A stretch of 64,000 nt of DNA from Clostridium cavendishii DSM 21758. GTDB lineage: Bacteria > Bacillota > Clostridia > Clostridiales > Clostridiaceae. The stretch lies in assembly GCF_900141845.1 (NCBI RefSeq), contig NZ_FQZB01000013.1, positions 172,476 through 236,475 on the forward strand. The letters run 5' to 3'. The notes under the pieces were generated by a model. That model searched no databases. It saw only the letters and a program-made list of their open reading frames with translations, and was not told where the DNA came from. The position numbers and the translations under genes are program-made. Positions 8,809 through 17,537 of the stretch are shown one piece after another; positions within the stretch are counted from its first letter, which is position 1; every line of letters begins with the position of its first letter.

Positions 8809-9594
8809 ATGAACAAAACTGTACTTATAACAGGTGCAACCTCTGGTATAGGCTTTGAGTTTGCAAAACTATTCGCAAAAAATGGATTCAATTTGATTAT
8901 TACCGGAAGAAATTCAGATATACTTAGTGAAATGAAAGCTAAACTTTCTTCAGCCTATAATATAAAGGTATTCTCCTTTAATTATGATTTAAGTGATTTA
9001 AATTCAGTTACAAAACTATATGATGAAACTAAAAAGTTAAATTTAAAAATAGATATTCTAATAAATAATGCTGGAGCTGGTTTTAATGGAGGTTTTTTGG
9101 ATGTTCCTTTGGAAAATCATATTTCTACTATAAATCTAAATATAACAGCATTAACAAAACTAACCTATTTAATAGCTAATGATATGAAATTATGTAATAG
9201 CGGCAAAATCCTAAATGTTGCTTCCACAGGCGCTTACCAACCCGGTCCATATATAGGCGTCTATTATGCAACTAAGTCATACGTTTTATCTCTTACTCAG
9301 GCTTTAAGACAAGAACTTAAGGATACAAACATAACAGTTTCAGCACTTTGCCCTGGAGCTACTAAAACTAAATTTGCTAAAAGAGCTGGTAAAAATGATT
9401 TAAGTTCAGCTATGTCTCCATATGAAGTGGCTCTTATTGGTTATAATGGTTTAGCAAAAAATAAAGCTATTATAACCCCTGGTTTTATGAATAAAATAGC
9501 AATATTTTTCTCAAAATTGATTCCACTTACATTATCCGCAAGACTAGTCATGAAAATTCAATTATCAGTCATTAAGAAAAAAAATGAGTATTAA
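8809..9594 (+). CDS. SDR-family oxidoreductase (DltE-like)
   Basis: A 261-residue classical short-chain dehydrogenase. It shows the nucleotide motif ITGATSGIGFEFA near residue 7, the structural LINNAGAGFNG, catalytic Ser in NVASTGAYQPGP, Tyr-x3-Lys as YYATKSYV, and CPGATKT. The C-terminal ~40 residues are hydrophobic and basic (IAIFFSKLIPLTLSARLVMK), common in DltE/YqjQ-type members that associate with membranes. AGGAGG lies 8 bases before the ATG. Substrate is unknown. Confidence 0.85.
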   Translation: MNKTVLITGATSGIGFEFAKLFAKNGFNLIITGRNSDILSEMKAKLSSAYNIKVFSFNYDLSDLNSVTKLYDETKKLNLKIDILINNAGAGFNGGFLDVPLENHISTINLNITALTKLTYLIANDMKLCNSGKILNVASTGAYQPGPYIGVYYATKSYVLSLTQALRQELKDTNITVSALCPGATKTKFAKRAGKNDLSSAMSPYEVALIGYNGLAKNKAIITPGFMNKIAIFFSKLIPLTLSARLVMKIQLSVIKKKNEY

Positions 9595-9697
9595 ATCTAT
9601 ATTATTTAAGGAATAATACTCTGGCATTCTGTTTATACTATCTTTTGTAGCCTTTCATAAATTCTCCGTTTATTGGCTATACTTCTACTAATTTCAG

Positions 9698-9726
9698 GAG
9701 TCATCTTATTTAAAGATGACTCTTTT
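9698..9726 (+). terminator. Terminator after SDR gene
   Basis: Perfect 10-base arms GAGTCATCTT and AAGATGACTC with a 5-nt loop, then TTTT. It lies 104 bases beyond the SDR stop. The remaining sequence up to 9906 shows no purine-riboswitch consensus before the permease. Confidence 0.75.
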
Positions 9727-9906
9727 AAGATTTAACTTACATTATAAATAAATTCTTTTATAATTTATCAACAAATACTACTAAATATAATAAAATATAT
9801 TAAACTTAAAAAATTTCTATTTAAACATTTTCAATGTGGTGCTATAATATTAATGCATCATATTGATGTGGGTGGGTGATGGGATATATTGAAAAGGATT
9901 GAAAGG

Positions 9907-11199
9907 ATGAAAAATTTATTTAAATTAAAAGAAAACAACACTAATTTTAAAAATGAACTTACCGCAGCACTAACTTCATTTTTCGCCTCAGTTTATATAA
10001 TAGTTGTAAACGCTAGCATATTAAGTGATGCCGGAATGTCTATTGATGCTCAAATAATTGCAACTGTATTAGCTTCTCTTGTAGGCTGTTTACTGATAGC
10101 TTTTATAAGCAATACTCCACTTATAATAATGCCTGGTATGGGTGTAAATGCTTTATTTACTTATACTATAGTAAGAGCTATGGGACTTAACTATCATCAA
10201 GCTTTAGCTGCAGTTGTAATCGCTGGTTTGCTATTCTCTGTGATAGCGCTTACACCACTAGCTAACATTTTATCTAATTCTATTCCCCATAGTTTAAAAG
10301 AAGCTATAACAGTTGGTATTGGCTTATTTATAACATTTATAGGTCTACAAAAGGCTGGTTTGATAGTTTCTAGTTCTTCTACATTAGTTGGATTAGGTAA
10401 ACTAACAGACCCTCATGTTTTAGCATTTTTAATAACTATGGTAATTACATTATTCCTATTTTTAAAGGATGTACCTGGTGCATTTTTAATAAGCATTTTC
10501 TTAGGTACTTTAATATCAATAATGTTTGGTATAGTAAATTTATCTTCTTTAAAATTTGGACTTCCAAATTTCTCTGGATATAACGACTTATTTTTTGCCA
10601 TGGATTTTGGTAAGATTTCCACTATACCATTTTGGGTTGCAACATTTTCTCTTACTCTAGTATTAGTATTTGAAAATATAGGGCTTTTACACGGACAAGT
10701 TGCAGGAATGTTGAAACAACCTGAAAAGATAAATAAATCACTAATAGCTACAGCTCTTTCTACAATAGGTTGTGGTTTACTTGGCACAAGTCCATCTGTA
10801 TCAACTGTTGAAGGTGCAGCGGGAATAGCTGCTGGTGGTAAAACTGGACTAACGTCATTTTTAACTGGATTATTATTTTTAGTCTCATTGTTTTTTATTC
10901 CATTAATAACTATAATACCAAGTGCTGCAATTTCACCAATTTTAGTAATTATTGGTGGATTAATGATGAAAAACATTGTAAATATTAATTTTGAAGATTT
11001 TTCTGAAAGCTTTCCAGCTTTCTTAACTATAGTATTAATACCATTAACTTATAGTATAGTTGACGGTATTGCTTTTGGATTTATAGCCTATCCTTTAGCT
11101 AAATTATTCACTAAAAAATATAAGGAAGTATCACTACCTATGTATATAGTGTCTATAATATTTTTAACTTATTTCATATTACACGGTTTAAATTTATAG
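9907..11199 (+). CDS. NCS2-family purine permease (PbuG/AzgA type)
   Basis: A 430-residue inner-membrane protein with about 12 hydrophobic helices. It belongs to the AzgA-like branch of NCS2 transporters, recognised by MPGMGVNALFTY in the first re-entrant region and by the later block ending LGTSPSVSTVEGAAGIAAGG. These import hypoxanthine, guanine or adenine by proton symport. The start is set at ATG 9907; an upstream in-frame TTG at 9889 follows GGTGGGTG and remains possible. No guanine riboswitch is visible upstream. Confidence 0.88.
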   Translation: MKNLFKLKENNTNFKNELTAALTSFFASVYIIVVNASILSDAGMSIDAQIIATVLASLVGCLLIAFISNTPLIIMPGMGVNALFTYTIVRAMGLNYHQALAAVVIAGLLFSVIALTPLANILSNSIPHSLKEAITVGIGLFITFIGLQKAGLIVSSSSTLVGLGKLTDPHVLAFLITMVITLFLFLKDVPGAFLISIFLGTLISIMFGIVNLSSLKFGLPNFSGYNDLFFAMDFGKISTIPFWVATFSLTLVLVFENIGLLHGQVAGMLKQPEKINKSLIATALSTIGCGLLGTSPSVSTVEGAAGIAAGGKTGLTSFLTGLLFLVSLFFIPLITIIPSAAISPILVIIGGLMMKNIVNINFEDFSESFPAFLTIVLIPLTYSIVDGIAFGFIAYPLAKLFTKKYKEVSLPMYIVSIIFLTYFILHGLNL

Positions 11200-11259
11200 G
11201 TTATTATTTAGAACCTTTAATAATATATATATTATATAATATTTTTCATTAGAGGTTTT

Positions 11260-11535
11260 ATGGACTTTTTTAATCAGACTCCTGAAGAAATATCAACATT
11301 AAGTCTTTTACTTGCTATTAGCATATCTAACCAATACGATCTTGGTAAACTAGCTGTCATAACAGCATTTCTTAGCTCTCTTAGTAGTAATTTAGGACTT
11401 ATTGCTGTTGAAAGAGGCATTTTCGAACGACCTGCTGATAATTCTAATACTAATTCAAGTTCAGATGTATCTGATTTGGAACAGAGAATTGCAGACTTAG
11501 AAGCCATAATTTCAGGATCAAAACCCACTATTTAA
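11260..11535 (+). CDS. Small protein with C-terminal coiled coil, 91 aa
   Basis: A 91-residue protein with a helical N-terminal half (ISTLSLLLAISISNQYDLGKLAVITAFLSSLSSNLGLI in two parts), a Ser/Asn linker (NSNTNSSSD), and a short heptad helix DLEQRIADLEAIIS at the end. Similar small proteins occur in clostridia with no assigned role. GAGG precedes the ATG and a terminator follows at once. It stands alone between the permease and convergent hcp. No function is claimed. Confidence 0.7.
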   Translation: MDFFNQTPEEISTLSLLLAISISNQYDLGKLAVITAFLSSLSSNLGLIAVERGIFERPADNSNTNSSSDVSDLEQRIADLEAIISGSKPTI

Positions 11536-11580
11536 AGGGCCACTAGTATTGTTTTTATCAAACACCTAGTGACCCTTTAT
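11534..11580 (+). terminator. Bidirectional terminator between convergent genes
   Basis: Arms AAAGGGCCACTAG and CTAGTGACCCTTT around a 19-nt loop, followed by ATTTGCTTTTAT. It lies between the 91-aa gene and the hcp stop at 11600. Confidence 0.75.
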
Positions 11581-11599
11581 TTGCTTTTATATTTAGCTC

Positions 11600-13243
11600 T
11601 TATGCTTCAAAGAACATTTTCATGTCATCTTCAACATTTGTTATTCCACCAATTCCAAAAGTATCTATTAGTACTTTTGCTACATTTGGTGAAAGGAATG
11701 CTGGTAATGTAGGTCCTAAATGTATCTTCTTAACACCTAAGTGAAGTAATGAAAGTAATACTATTACAGCTTTTTGTTCATACCATGCTATATTATAGCT
11801 TATTGGTAATTCATTTATATCATCTAAACCAAATACTTCTTTAAGCTTTAATGCTATTACTACTAATGAATATGAATCGTTACATTGACCTGCATCTAAA
11901 ACTCTTGGGATACCATTTATATCTCCTAGATTTAACTTATTATATTTATATTTAGCACAACCCGCTGTAAGAATAACTGCATCCTTTGGTAATTTTTCAG
12001 CAAATTCTGTATAGTAATTTCTTGATTTAGCTCTTCCATCACAACCTGCCATAACAAAGAATCTCTTTATAGCTCCAGTCTTAACAGCTTCTACAACTTG
12101 ATCAGCTAAAGCTAAAACTTGATTATGAGCAAATCCACCTATTATTTCTCCCTTTTCTATTTCAGTTGGAGCAGCACATCTTTTAGCATGTTCTATAATT
12201 TGTGAGAAATCCTTAACCCCATTTTCATCTGCTTCTATGTGTCTTAAATCTTTATGTCCAACTACCCCAGTTGTATAAACTCTATCTTTATAAGATTCTT
12301 TAGGTGGTACTAAACAATTTGTAGTCATTAATATAGGACCATTGAATTTTTCAAATTCTTCAGTTTGTTTCCACCATGCATTTCCGTAGTTTCCTACAAA
12401 GTGTGAGTATTTTTTAAATGCTGGATAATAGTGAGCTGGTAACATTTCACTATGAGTATAAACATCAACTCCAGTTCCTTCAGTTTGAGCTAGTAATTGA
12501 TCTATATCCTTTAAATCATGTCCACTTATTAATATAGCAGGATTGTTTCTTACTCCTATATTAACTTTTGTCATTTCTGGATTTCCGTAGCTTTCTGTAT
12601 TAGCTCTATCTAATAAAGCCATTCCATCTACACCAAATTTTCCAGCTTCTAATGTTAAAGCTACTAATTCATCTGCTGATAAATTATCATTTAAAGTAGC
12701 AGACATAGCTTTTTGCATGAATCCGCTAATAGCATCATCATCATATCCTAATTGATTAGCATGCTTCATATAAGCTGATAATCCTTTTATTCCGTATATT
12801 ATAAGTTCTCTTAAACTTCTTACATCTTCATTTTCAGTAGCTAATACTCCAACTGTTTCAGCTTTTGCAAGCATTTCTGAATCATTAGCTGGACTCCAGT
12901 TAGCAGCTGCATTTAAATTGATTAAATCAGCTCCAGCATTTTTAGCTTCAATTTTTAATGCTTCTCTTAACTCTAAACCTTGTTTAGCTCTTGTTATGAA
13001 TACTGAATTATCCCAGTTAGCATTAGTTATTGTTGCAAATAATGATTCAGTTACGAATTTATCAACTTTTTTATTAATAACGCCTACTTCTCTAGCTTTA
13101 ACTCCTACTTCTGATAATCCTTTAACTACATATACTAATAAGTCTTGAACCTTAGCTAAATCTTCTGTTTTACCACAAACACCTTTTATAGTACAACCTG
13201 TGCAACCAGCTGCTTCTTGACATTGAAAACAAAACATACCCAT
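11600..13243 (-). CDS. hcp: Hybrid cluster protein (hydroxylamine/NO reductase)
   Basis: A 547-residue hybrid cluster protein. The N-terminal cysteine cluster is C5-x2-C8-x8-C17-x5-C23, the class I [4Fe-4S] pattern. The hybrid Fe-S-O cluster ligands lie in the C-terminal half, around ILTAGCAKYKY and LDAGQCNDSYS, with a glutamate from the ALKLKEVFG region. The HSEMLPAHYYP block is also typical. Hcp reduces NO or hydroxylamine in anaerobes and protects against nitrosative stress. GGAGG stands before the ATG. It is transcribed alone; see the upstream promoter. Confidence 0.96.
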   Translation of the reverse strand: MGMFCFQCQEAAGCTGCTIKGVCGKTEDLAKVQDLLVYVVKGLSEVGVKAREVGVINKKVDKFVTESLFATITNANWDNSVFITRAKQGLELREALKIEAKNAGADLINLNAAANWSPANDSEMLAKAETVGVLATENEDVRSLRELIIYGIKGLSAYMKHANQLGYDDDAISGFMQKAMSATLNDNLSADELVALTLEAGKFGVDGMALLDRANTESYGNPEMTKVNIGVRNNPAILISGHDLKDIDQLLAQTEGTGVDVYTHSEMLPAHYYPAFKKYSHFVGNYGNAWWKQTEEFEKFNGPILMTTNCLVPPKESYKDRVYTTGVVGHKDLRHIEADENGVKDFSQIIEHAKRCAAPTEIEKGEIIGGFAHNQVLALADQVVEAVKTGAIKRFFVMAGCDGRAKSRNYYTEFAEKLPKDAVILTAGCAKYKYNKLNLGDINGIPRVLDAGQCNDSYSLVVIALKLKEVFGLDDINELPISYNIAWYEQKAVIVLLSLLHLGVKKIHLGPTLPAFLSPNVAKVLIDTFGIGGITNVEDDMKMFFEA

Positions 13244-13286
13244 TTAAAATTCCTCCATTTATTTAAATTTATTTTTTTCTTTTCTA

Positions 13287-13335
13287 CGTCTAAATTATAC
13301 TAACAAAGTATAGTTTTATCGGTAACCAAAGTTAC
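13287..13335 (-). promoter_or_regulatory. hcp promoter with FNR/CRP-type palindrome at -41.5
   Basis: On the minus strand TATAAT occupies 13299-13294. There is no good -35 box; instead a perfect palindrome GTAAC-TTTG-GTTAC spans 13335-13322. If the start is 7 bases after the -10 (13287), the palindrome centre is at -41.5, the classic class II activator position. An HcpR-type CRP/FNR regulator is the likely user, by analogy with hcp regulation in other anaerobes. The rest of the 13244-13553 gap shows nothing else. Confidence 0.6.
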
Positions 13336-13553
13336 GTTAATAAAATTTATTTTAAATATTTAATAGTTATAACAAAGTGACTACATCACACTTATTTAAT
13401 TAAGACTTTAGGATGAAATTATATTTGTAATTTTAGTGTGAAAAAACGACATTTTATAAATAATATGGATGTTTTTAAAGTTAATCTCTTTAGTCTAATA
13501 TATAACCATGCTATTCTCATACTATATTAAATATAAAAAAAGGGGACAATACA

Positions 13554-13916
13554 ATGCCTACTATATTTAAAACCGTTCGTCCAGTATTCAATTTTCCAAT
13601 GGTATATGTTCATAACAATACTACCACTACTATTCCTGAATTATATTTTACTTATGAGGGATTATCAATAGACTCTTCATTAAAAAAAATTAAACCTAAT
13701 AAGGTTAAATCAACAGCTATATCAATTAAAAATTTAATTAATCCCAAACCTTTATATATGTATTTTTTAGATGAAAATAATACTAAGCACGATATTGTTA
13801 TTTTAGAAAATTTATCTCATACTTTTATAGATTCTATTCATATTTGTGCTGAAAGTATTAATGAAGATGGTTCTTTAAAAATTACTTCATATATCTGTGA
13901 AAAATATAAAGATTAA
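13554..13916 (+). CDS. Orphan protein, 120 aa
   Basis: A 120-residue protein beginning MPTIFKTVRPVFNF, mostly beta-rich with a Lys-rich stretch (LKKIKPNKVKST) near residue 45 and two cysteines near the end. No signal peptide or membrane helix. AGGGG precedes the ATG and a clear terminator follows, so it is a real single-gene unit. I recognise no family. Confidence 0.6.
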   Translation: MPTIFKTVRPVFNFPMVYVHNNTTTTIPELYFTYEGLSIDSSLKKIKPNKVKSTAISIKNLINPKPLYMYFLDENNTKHDIVILENLSHTFIDSIHICAESINEDGSLKITSYICEKYKD

Positions 13917-13941
13917 AATAATATTAAAAAGAACAAAATAT

Positions 13942-14001
13942 AAAAAGGAGGTTATATCTGCTTGATTTAAGAAAATCAATTTTGATGTAACCTCTTTTTA
14001 T
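13942..14001 (+). terminator. Terminator
   Basis: A long hairpin: outer arms AAAAAGGAGGTTA and TAACCTCTTTTT, inner arms TTGATTT/AAATCAA-like, with a T tail on the plus strand. It ends the 120-aa gene. Confidence 0.75.
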
Positions 14002-14040
14002 AGTGTAAATACTAATTATAATCTTTATTTTTATGTAAAG

Positions 14041-14691
14041 TTATTTAAATTTATCAGGAAATTGCTTTATTATTCCATCTGAAATCACATCTGCAAACAT
14101 CATCATATGTTCTTGACCTTTATCATATGCATCAATATCTGCCTTCCAGTCCTTAGCTAACCTTGAGGTAACTTCATCAGTAACAAACTGTAAATGCTTA
14201 TATAGTATGTCTTTTACTGTATCCTTTGACCAATTAGAATTTGCAGTACTTAAAAAACCAGCAATTTTATCAGCATTTTCATACCATAACTTATTATATT
14301 TTTCTAAATCTGCTTTATTTCCTGCTTTAGCAAAATCCACAATATTTCCTGCTAATACAATATGCTCTCTTAATAACTTAGTTAGTTTATTTCCTGCATC
14401 TTCTCCATAATATGCTTTAATTGAATTTCCAATATCATCTTGATTTTTAAGAAGCCTTTGAAGCACAGCATCTTTATCCTCAAGTGAAGCTAAATCACTT
14501 ATAATAAAATTTCTAGTCCATACTACATGTTGGTCCCAAAGTTTTCTTTCTGTGTTTTTTAAATCTTTTTTTGCCTTGCTATAGCTAGATTTTTCACTTT
14601 TAGTATCATCTGATGCTTTTACATTAATTCCAGTCCCTATTGTTGATAAAAACATTAAGCTTAATAATAAAGTGGCTATAAATTTTTTCAT
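14041..14691 (-). CDS. Secreted helical-bundle protein
   Basis: A 216-residue protein with a signal peptide (MKKFIATLLLSLMFLSTIGTG, cleavage probably after NVKA near residue 26). The mature part is all-helical with conserved-looking WDQHVVWTRNFIIS, LREHIVLAGNIVDFAKAG, LWYENADKIAGFL and a C-terminal helix rich in Met. I recall this family from Bacillus and Paenibacillus databases, where some members are mislabelled acetylglutamate kinase; no kinase motifs are present. The paired His residues (DQHVVW, REHIVL, KHLQFV) could bind a metal, which is an inference. It is a single gene with no terminator of its own identified. Confidence 0.7.
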   Translation of the reverse strand: MKKFIATLLLSLMFLSTIGTGINVKASDDTKSEKSSYSKAKKDLKNTERKLWDQHVVWTRNFIISDLASLEDKDAVLQRLLKNQDDIGNSIKAYYGEDAGNKLTKLLREHIVLAGNIVDFAKAGNKADLEKYNKLWYENADKIAGFLSTANSNWSKDTVKDILYKHLQFVTDEVTSRLAKDWKADIDAYDKGQEHMMMFADVISDGIIKQFPDKFK

Positions 14692-14802
14692 TGATAACGC
14701 TCCTTTATGTTTTGATTTTAAAATTCAATTTTATATTTTCCCAAAACATAAAACATATACTATTAAATCTATATTAAGTTAAATTTTTTATTTCGTATAT
14801 TT

Positions 14803-15432
14803 TTAAGAGTGTTTCACTATTTTTAAAGCTTCTTCTTGTTTTATCTTAAAATTATCAATAAAATCATTTAAATATACTGGTCTTCCAAAATTAATTAGTT
14901 CATTACTATTTAAACAATTCACATAAAAAGCACTATTATTATACTCACAATCTTTATCAAGATTCTTTATCTCTAACTCTATATTTTTTAGATTAAAACT
15001 ATTTATATCAAAATATTTTATTTTTTGTAGATTATTATCTTTAAAATATGAAAGTGAATATACTCTTTCAGTTTTAGATAATGTAATAAACGTAGTCTCT
15101 AAATTACTAAAATTAGCATTCTGTGACATGATTATTATTTTCCTAATACCTAATCCTTCAAATATTTCCACTACAATTCTCTTATCAAGATAATTAGAAT
15201 CTTCTGGTATAGATATAATAGCATCACTCTTTATAATCCTACCTAATTTACTGCCTAATTCTTTCTTCATATATTCTAAACTCTCATCATTCTCAAACAA
15301 ATAATGATAAAAAAGTGTGTATGGTAATTTATCTATATTAAATTTTAGTTCTGTTCTATCATAAGTTTTAAGATCAACTACAATAAACCTATCATTTAAT
15401 ACTATTATAAAAAATGTTTTCTTCATTAGCAT
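14803..15432 (-). CDS. Protein with actin/MreB-like fragment, 209 aa
   Basis: A 209-residue cytoplasmic protein. Residues ~60-110 (KSDAIISIPEDSNYLDKRIV, then a helix and IIIMSQN) resemble the segment of MreB-like actins that ends in the second phosphate loop, but no full nucleotide-binding fold is seen. The rest is unrecognised. The start MLMKK at 15432 is preferred, with GAGGT 8 bases upstream. A perfect palindromic terminator lies upstream of it and ends hom's neighbour region. Function unknown. Confidence 0.5.
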   Translation of the reverse strand: MLMKKTFFIIVLNDRFIVVDLKTYDRTELKFNIDKLPYTLFYHYLFENDESLEYMKKELGSKLGRIIKSDAIISIPEDSNYLDKRIVVEIFEGLGIRKIIIMSQNANFSNLETTFITLSKTERVYSLSYFKDNNLQKIKYFDINSFNLKNIELEIKNLDKDCEYNNSAFYVNCLNSNELINFGRPVYLNDFIDNFKIKQEEALKIVKHS

Positions 15433-15457
15433 TGTTATTTACCTCATCTTATTACAT

Positions 15458-15498
15458 AAATATAGCTATTAAGTATTATTTACTTAATAGCTATATTT
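15458..15498. terminator. Perfect 18-bp hairpin
   Basis: Perfect 18-base arms (AAATATAGCTATTAAGTA) with a 5-nt TTATT loop. It sits between the hom stop at 15517 and the start of the next minus-strand gene at 15432, so it most likely terminates hom. Confidence 0.7.
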
Positions 15499-15516
15499 AT
15501 ACTCTTTATATTTTTA

Positions 15517-16812
15517 CTAAAAATTTTCTATTCTTATTATATTATCAACTTTAACAACATAAGGTGCTATATTTATAAGATCAATAGCATTTAATAGATT
15601 CTCTTCCTTCGTGAAATGAGTTACAAGTACTAATGATACTCCTTCTTCACCTTGCTCTTTACCTCTCTGAATTACCGAACGAAGACTTACATTGTTTTTC
15701 CCAAACATAGTTGTAAGTTCTCCAAGAACTCCAGGCTTATCTTCAACTGTAGCTCTTATATAATACTTACATTCTACATCTTTCATATCTATAAATTCTT
15801 TATGCCATAAGTTATTTTTTACTGATGGTAAATAACTCTCCAAATCTACATTATTTCTAAGGATTGAAATAATATCTCCAACAACTGCACTTCCTGTTGG
15901 TAAATCTCCAGCACCTCTTCCATATAACATTAAGTCGCCTACTGCATTTCCTTTAATAAATATGGCATTAAAAGAATTATAAACATTTGCTAATGGATGT
16001 GTTGCTGGTACAAAAGTAGGATGAACTCTAAGCTGTAATTTATTATTTATTTCCTTAACTATTGCGAGTAGCTTTATAACATACCCAAACTCCTTTGCAT
16101 AAGTGATATCCTCTGATGTTATGTTTGTTATCCCTTCTCTATAGACTTGATCAAATTCAACCTTAGTTCCAAATGCTAATGAAGAAAGTATTGCTAATTT
16201 ATAAGCTGCATCAAACCCTTCTATATCAGAAGTAGGATCAGCTTCTGCATATCCCTTTTCTTTAGCTTCTTCTAACGCTTCCTCAAACTCCATCCCGTCT
16301 AATGCCATCTTAGTTAAAATATAATTTGTAGTTCCATTTACTATTCCATAAAGTTGCTCTATTTTATTAGCTGTTAAACTTTCATTTATTCCACTAATTA
16401 TAGGTATACCACCAGCTACACTAGCTTCATAATAAAACATTACTCCTTCTTTATCAGCAGTTTCAAAAAGCTGATCACCTTCTGTTGCAAGTACCATTTT
16501 ATTTGCTGTGACTATATGTTTCTTTTTCTTCATAGCCTCTAGCATATACTCTTTAGCTGGTTCTATTCCACCCATCATTTCAACTACTATCTTAATAGAC
16601 GAGTCTTCTATTATATCATTAAAATCAGTAGTTAATAATTCCTCTGGTATATCTACTCCCCTAGCTTTATTCATATCTCTTACAAGAACTTTTGCTACTT
16701 CAATATCATAACCTGATCTCTTTCTTATTTCGTCTTGATTGAACTGAAGTATTTTCCAAACACCTCTACCAACATTTCCAAGACCAAGTAATGCTATCCT
16801 TACTTTTTTCAT
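15517..16812 (-). CDS. hom: Homoserine dehydrogenase with ACT domain
   Basis: A 431-residue enzyme that reduces aspartate semialdehyde to homoserine, feeding threonine and methionine synthesis. The NAD(P) motif is ALLGLGNVGRGVW near residue 10. The active-site region includes VNGTTNYILTKM, the EEAKEKGYAEADPTSDIEG signature (~residues 200-220) and ILSSLAFG. The C-terminal ~80 residues form an ACT domain (VEDKPGVLGELTTMFGKNNV), indicating feedback control, usually by threonine. GGGGGC precedes the ATG. No T-box or riboswitch is apparent upstream; it is transcribed alone. Confidence 0.95.
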   Translation of the reverse strand: MKKVRIALLGLGNVGRGVWKILQFNQDEIRKRSGYDIEVAKVLVRDMNKARGVDIPEELLTTDFNDIIEDSSIKIVVEMMGGIEPAKEYMLEAMKKKKHIVTANKMVLATEGDQLFETADKEGVMFYYEASVAGGIPIISGINESLTANKIEQLYGIVNGTTNYILTKMALDGMEFEEALEEAKEKGYAEADPTSDIEGFDAAYKLAILSSLAFGTKVEFDQVYREGITNITSEDITYAKEFGYVIKLLAIVKEINNKLQLRVHPTFVPATHPLANVYNSFNAIFIKGNAVGDLMLYGRGAGDLPTGSAVVGDIISILRNNVDLESYLPSVKNNLWHKEFIDMKDVECKYYIRATVEDKPGVLGELTTMFGKNNVSLRSVIQRGKEQGEEGVSLVLVTHFTKEENLLNAIDLINIAPYVVKVDNIIRIENF

Positions 16813-17074
16813 ATTTTTTTGCCCCCTATTTCTTAATTCCCCAATTAAGTTATTTTTAAAATTCCTTATATTGATTATATGACTTTACATCAATAAATTC
16901 TACAATAACATTTATTAAAGTGTACAAATGTAATGTTATAGTAGTAAATTTATTAATTTTCTTATTCCTCCATTATACCCTAAATCACTTAAACTTAATA
17001 AACTTATCCCTAAAACTATAGTTATACTTTATAACAATATAAAGTTTCTATTTCTTTGTTATTTTTAATATTAT

Positions 17075-17108
17075 AAGTATATTATGAAATTATGCTTATA
17101 ATATACTT
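17075..17108. repeat. Inverted repeat upstream of the IscA-like gene
   Basis: Perfect 11-base arms AAGTATATTAT and ATAATATACTT with a 12-nt loop, just upstream of the -35 box at 17118. It could be an operator or a leftover terminator. The remainder of the 16813-17181 gap is A/T-rich with no gene. Confidence 0.4.
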
Positions 17109-17117
17109 AGAGTTTTC

Positions 17118-17146
17118 TTAACAAATAACTTAAAGCTTGATATAAT
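17118..17146 (+). promoter_or_regulatory. Sigma-A promoter of the IscA-like gene
   Basis: TTAACA (17118-17123), a 17-base spacer and TATAAT (17141-17146). The predicted start near 17153 leaves a leader of about 29 bases containing GGAG. Confidence 0.65.
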
Positions 17147-17181
17147 TTAAAATTATAAATAATCATGAAGGAGTATAATGT

Positions 17182-17451
17182 ATGAAAATTGCAATTGCTG
17201 ATGATACGTTAGAAATATTACAAGAAATGTTGAAAGAACAAAATACTGAAGCTATTAGAATAGCTAAAGCTGGTCCTGGTTGTGGTGGCATAACTGTAAA
17301 AATAATAGCTGATAAAATTACTGATAATGACGAAATAGTAGAAGATAAGGGTATTAAAATAGTGGCTGATAAAAGCATATCATTTTTCTTTACTGATGCT
17401 ACAATCTCTCATACTAGAGGTCTATACGGTCCTATTTTAAAATTAAAATGA
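17182..17451 (+). CDS. IscA/HesB-like protein
   Basis: An 89-residue protein of the HesB/IscA-like fold: RIAKAGPGCGGITVKIIAD matches the first strand and loop with one cysteine, and KGIKIVADKSISFFFTDATISH the later strands. The two C-terminal cysteines (CGC) that hold iron-sulfur clusters in true A-type carriers are absent, so direct cluster transfer is doubtful. Clostridia carry many such short HesB-like proteins of unknown role. It has its own promoter and terminator. Confidence 0.75.
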   Translation: MKIAIADDTLEILQEMLKEQNTEAIRIAKAGPGCGGITVKIIADKITDNDEIVEDKGIKIVADKSISFFFTDATISHTRGLYGPILKLK

Positions 17452-17480
17452 AAATTTAAAATAAAAAATCAAACTTTATT

Positions 17481-17511
17481 AAGGTACCACTAATGACCTT
17501 AGTGATACCTT
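17481..17511. terminator. Bidirectional terminator
   Basis: Arms AAGGTACCACTAA and TTAGTGATACCTT (one mismatch) between the convergent IscA-like and pgmB genes. The U-rich tail is better on the minus strand (AATAAAGTTTGATTTTTT). Confidence 0.65.
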
Positions 17512-17537
17512 AGTTAAAATCAATCATATCTTCCATA

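Noticed and set aside
9595..9906. Purine riboswitch before the NCS2 permease
   Set aside because: No aptamer core or paired-loop consensus was found; only the terminator of the upstream gene.
10413..10976. Minus-strand frame of 187 codons opposite the NCS2 permease
   Set aside because: Shadow of the membrane protein; Ile/Asn/Lys-rich and without start signals.
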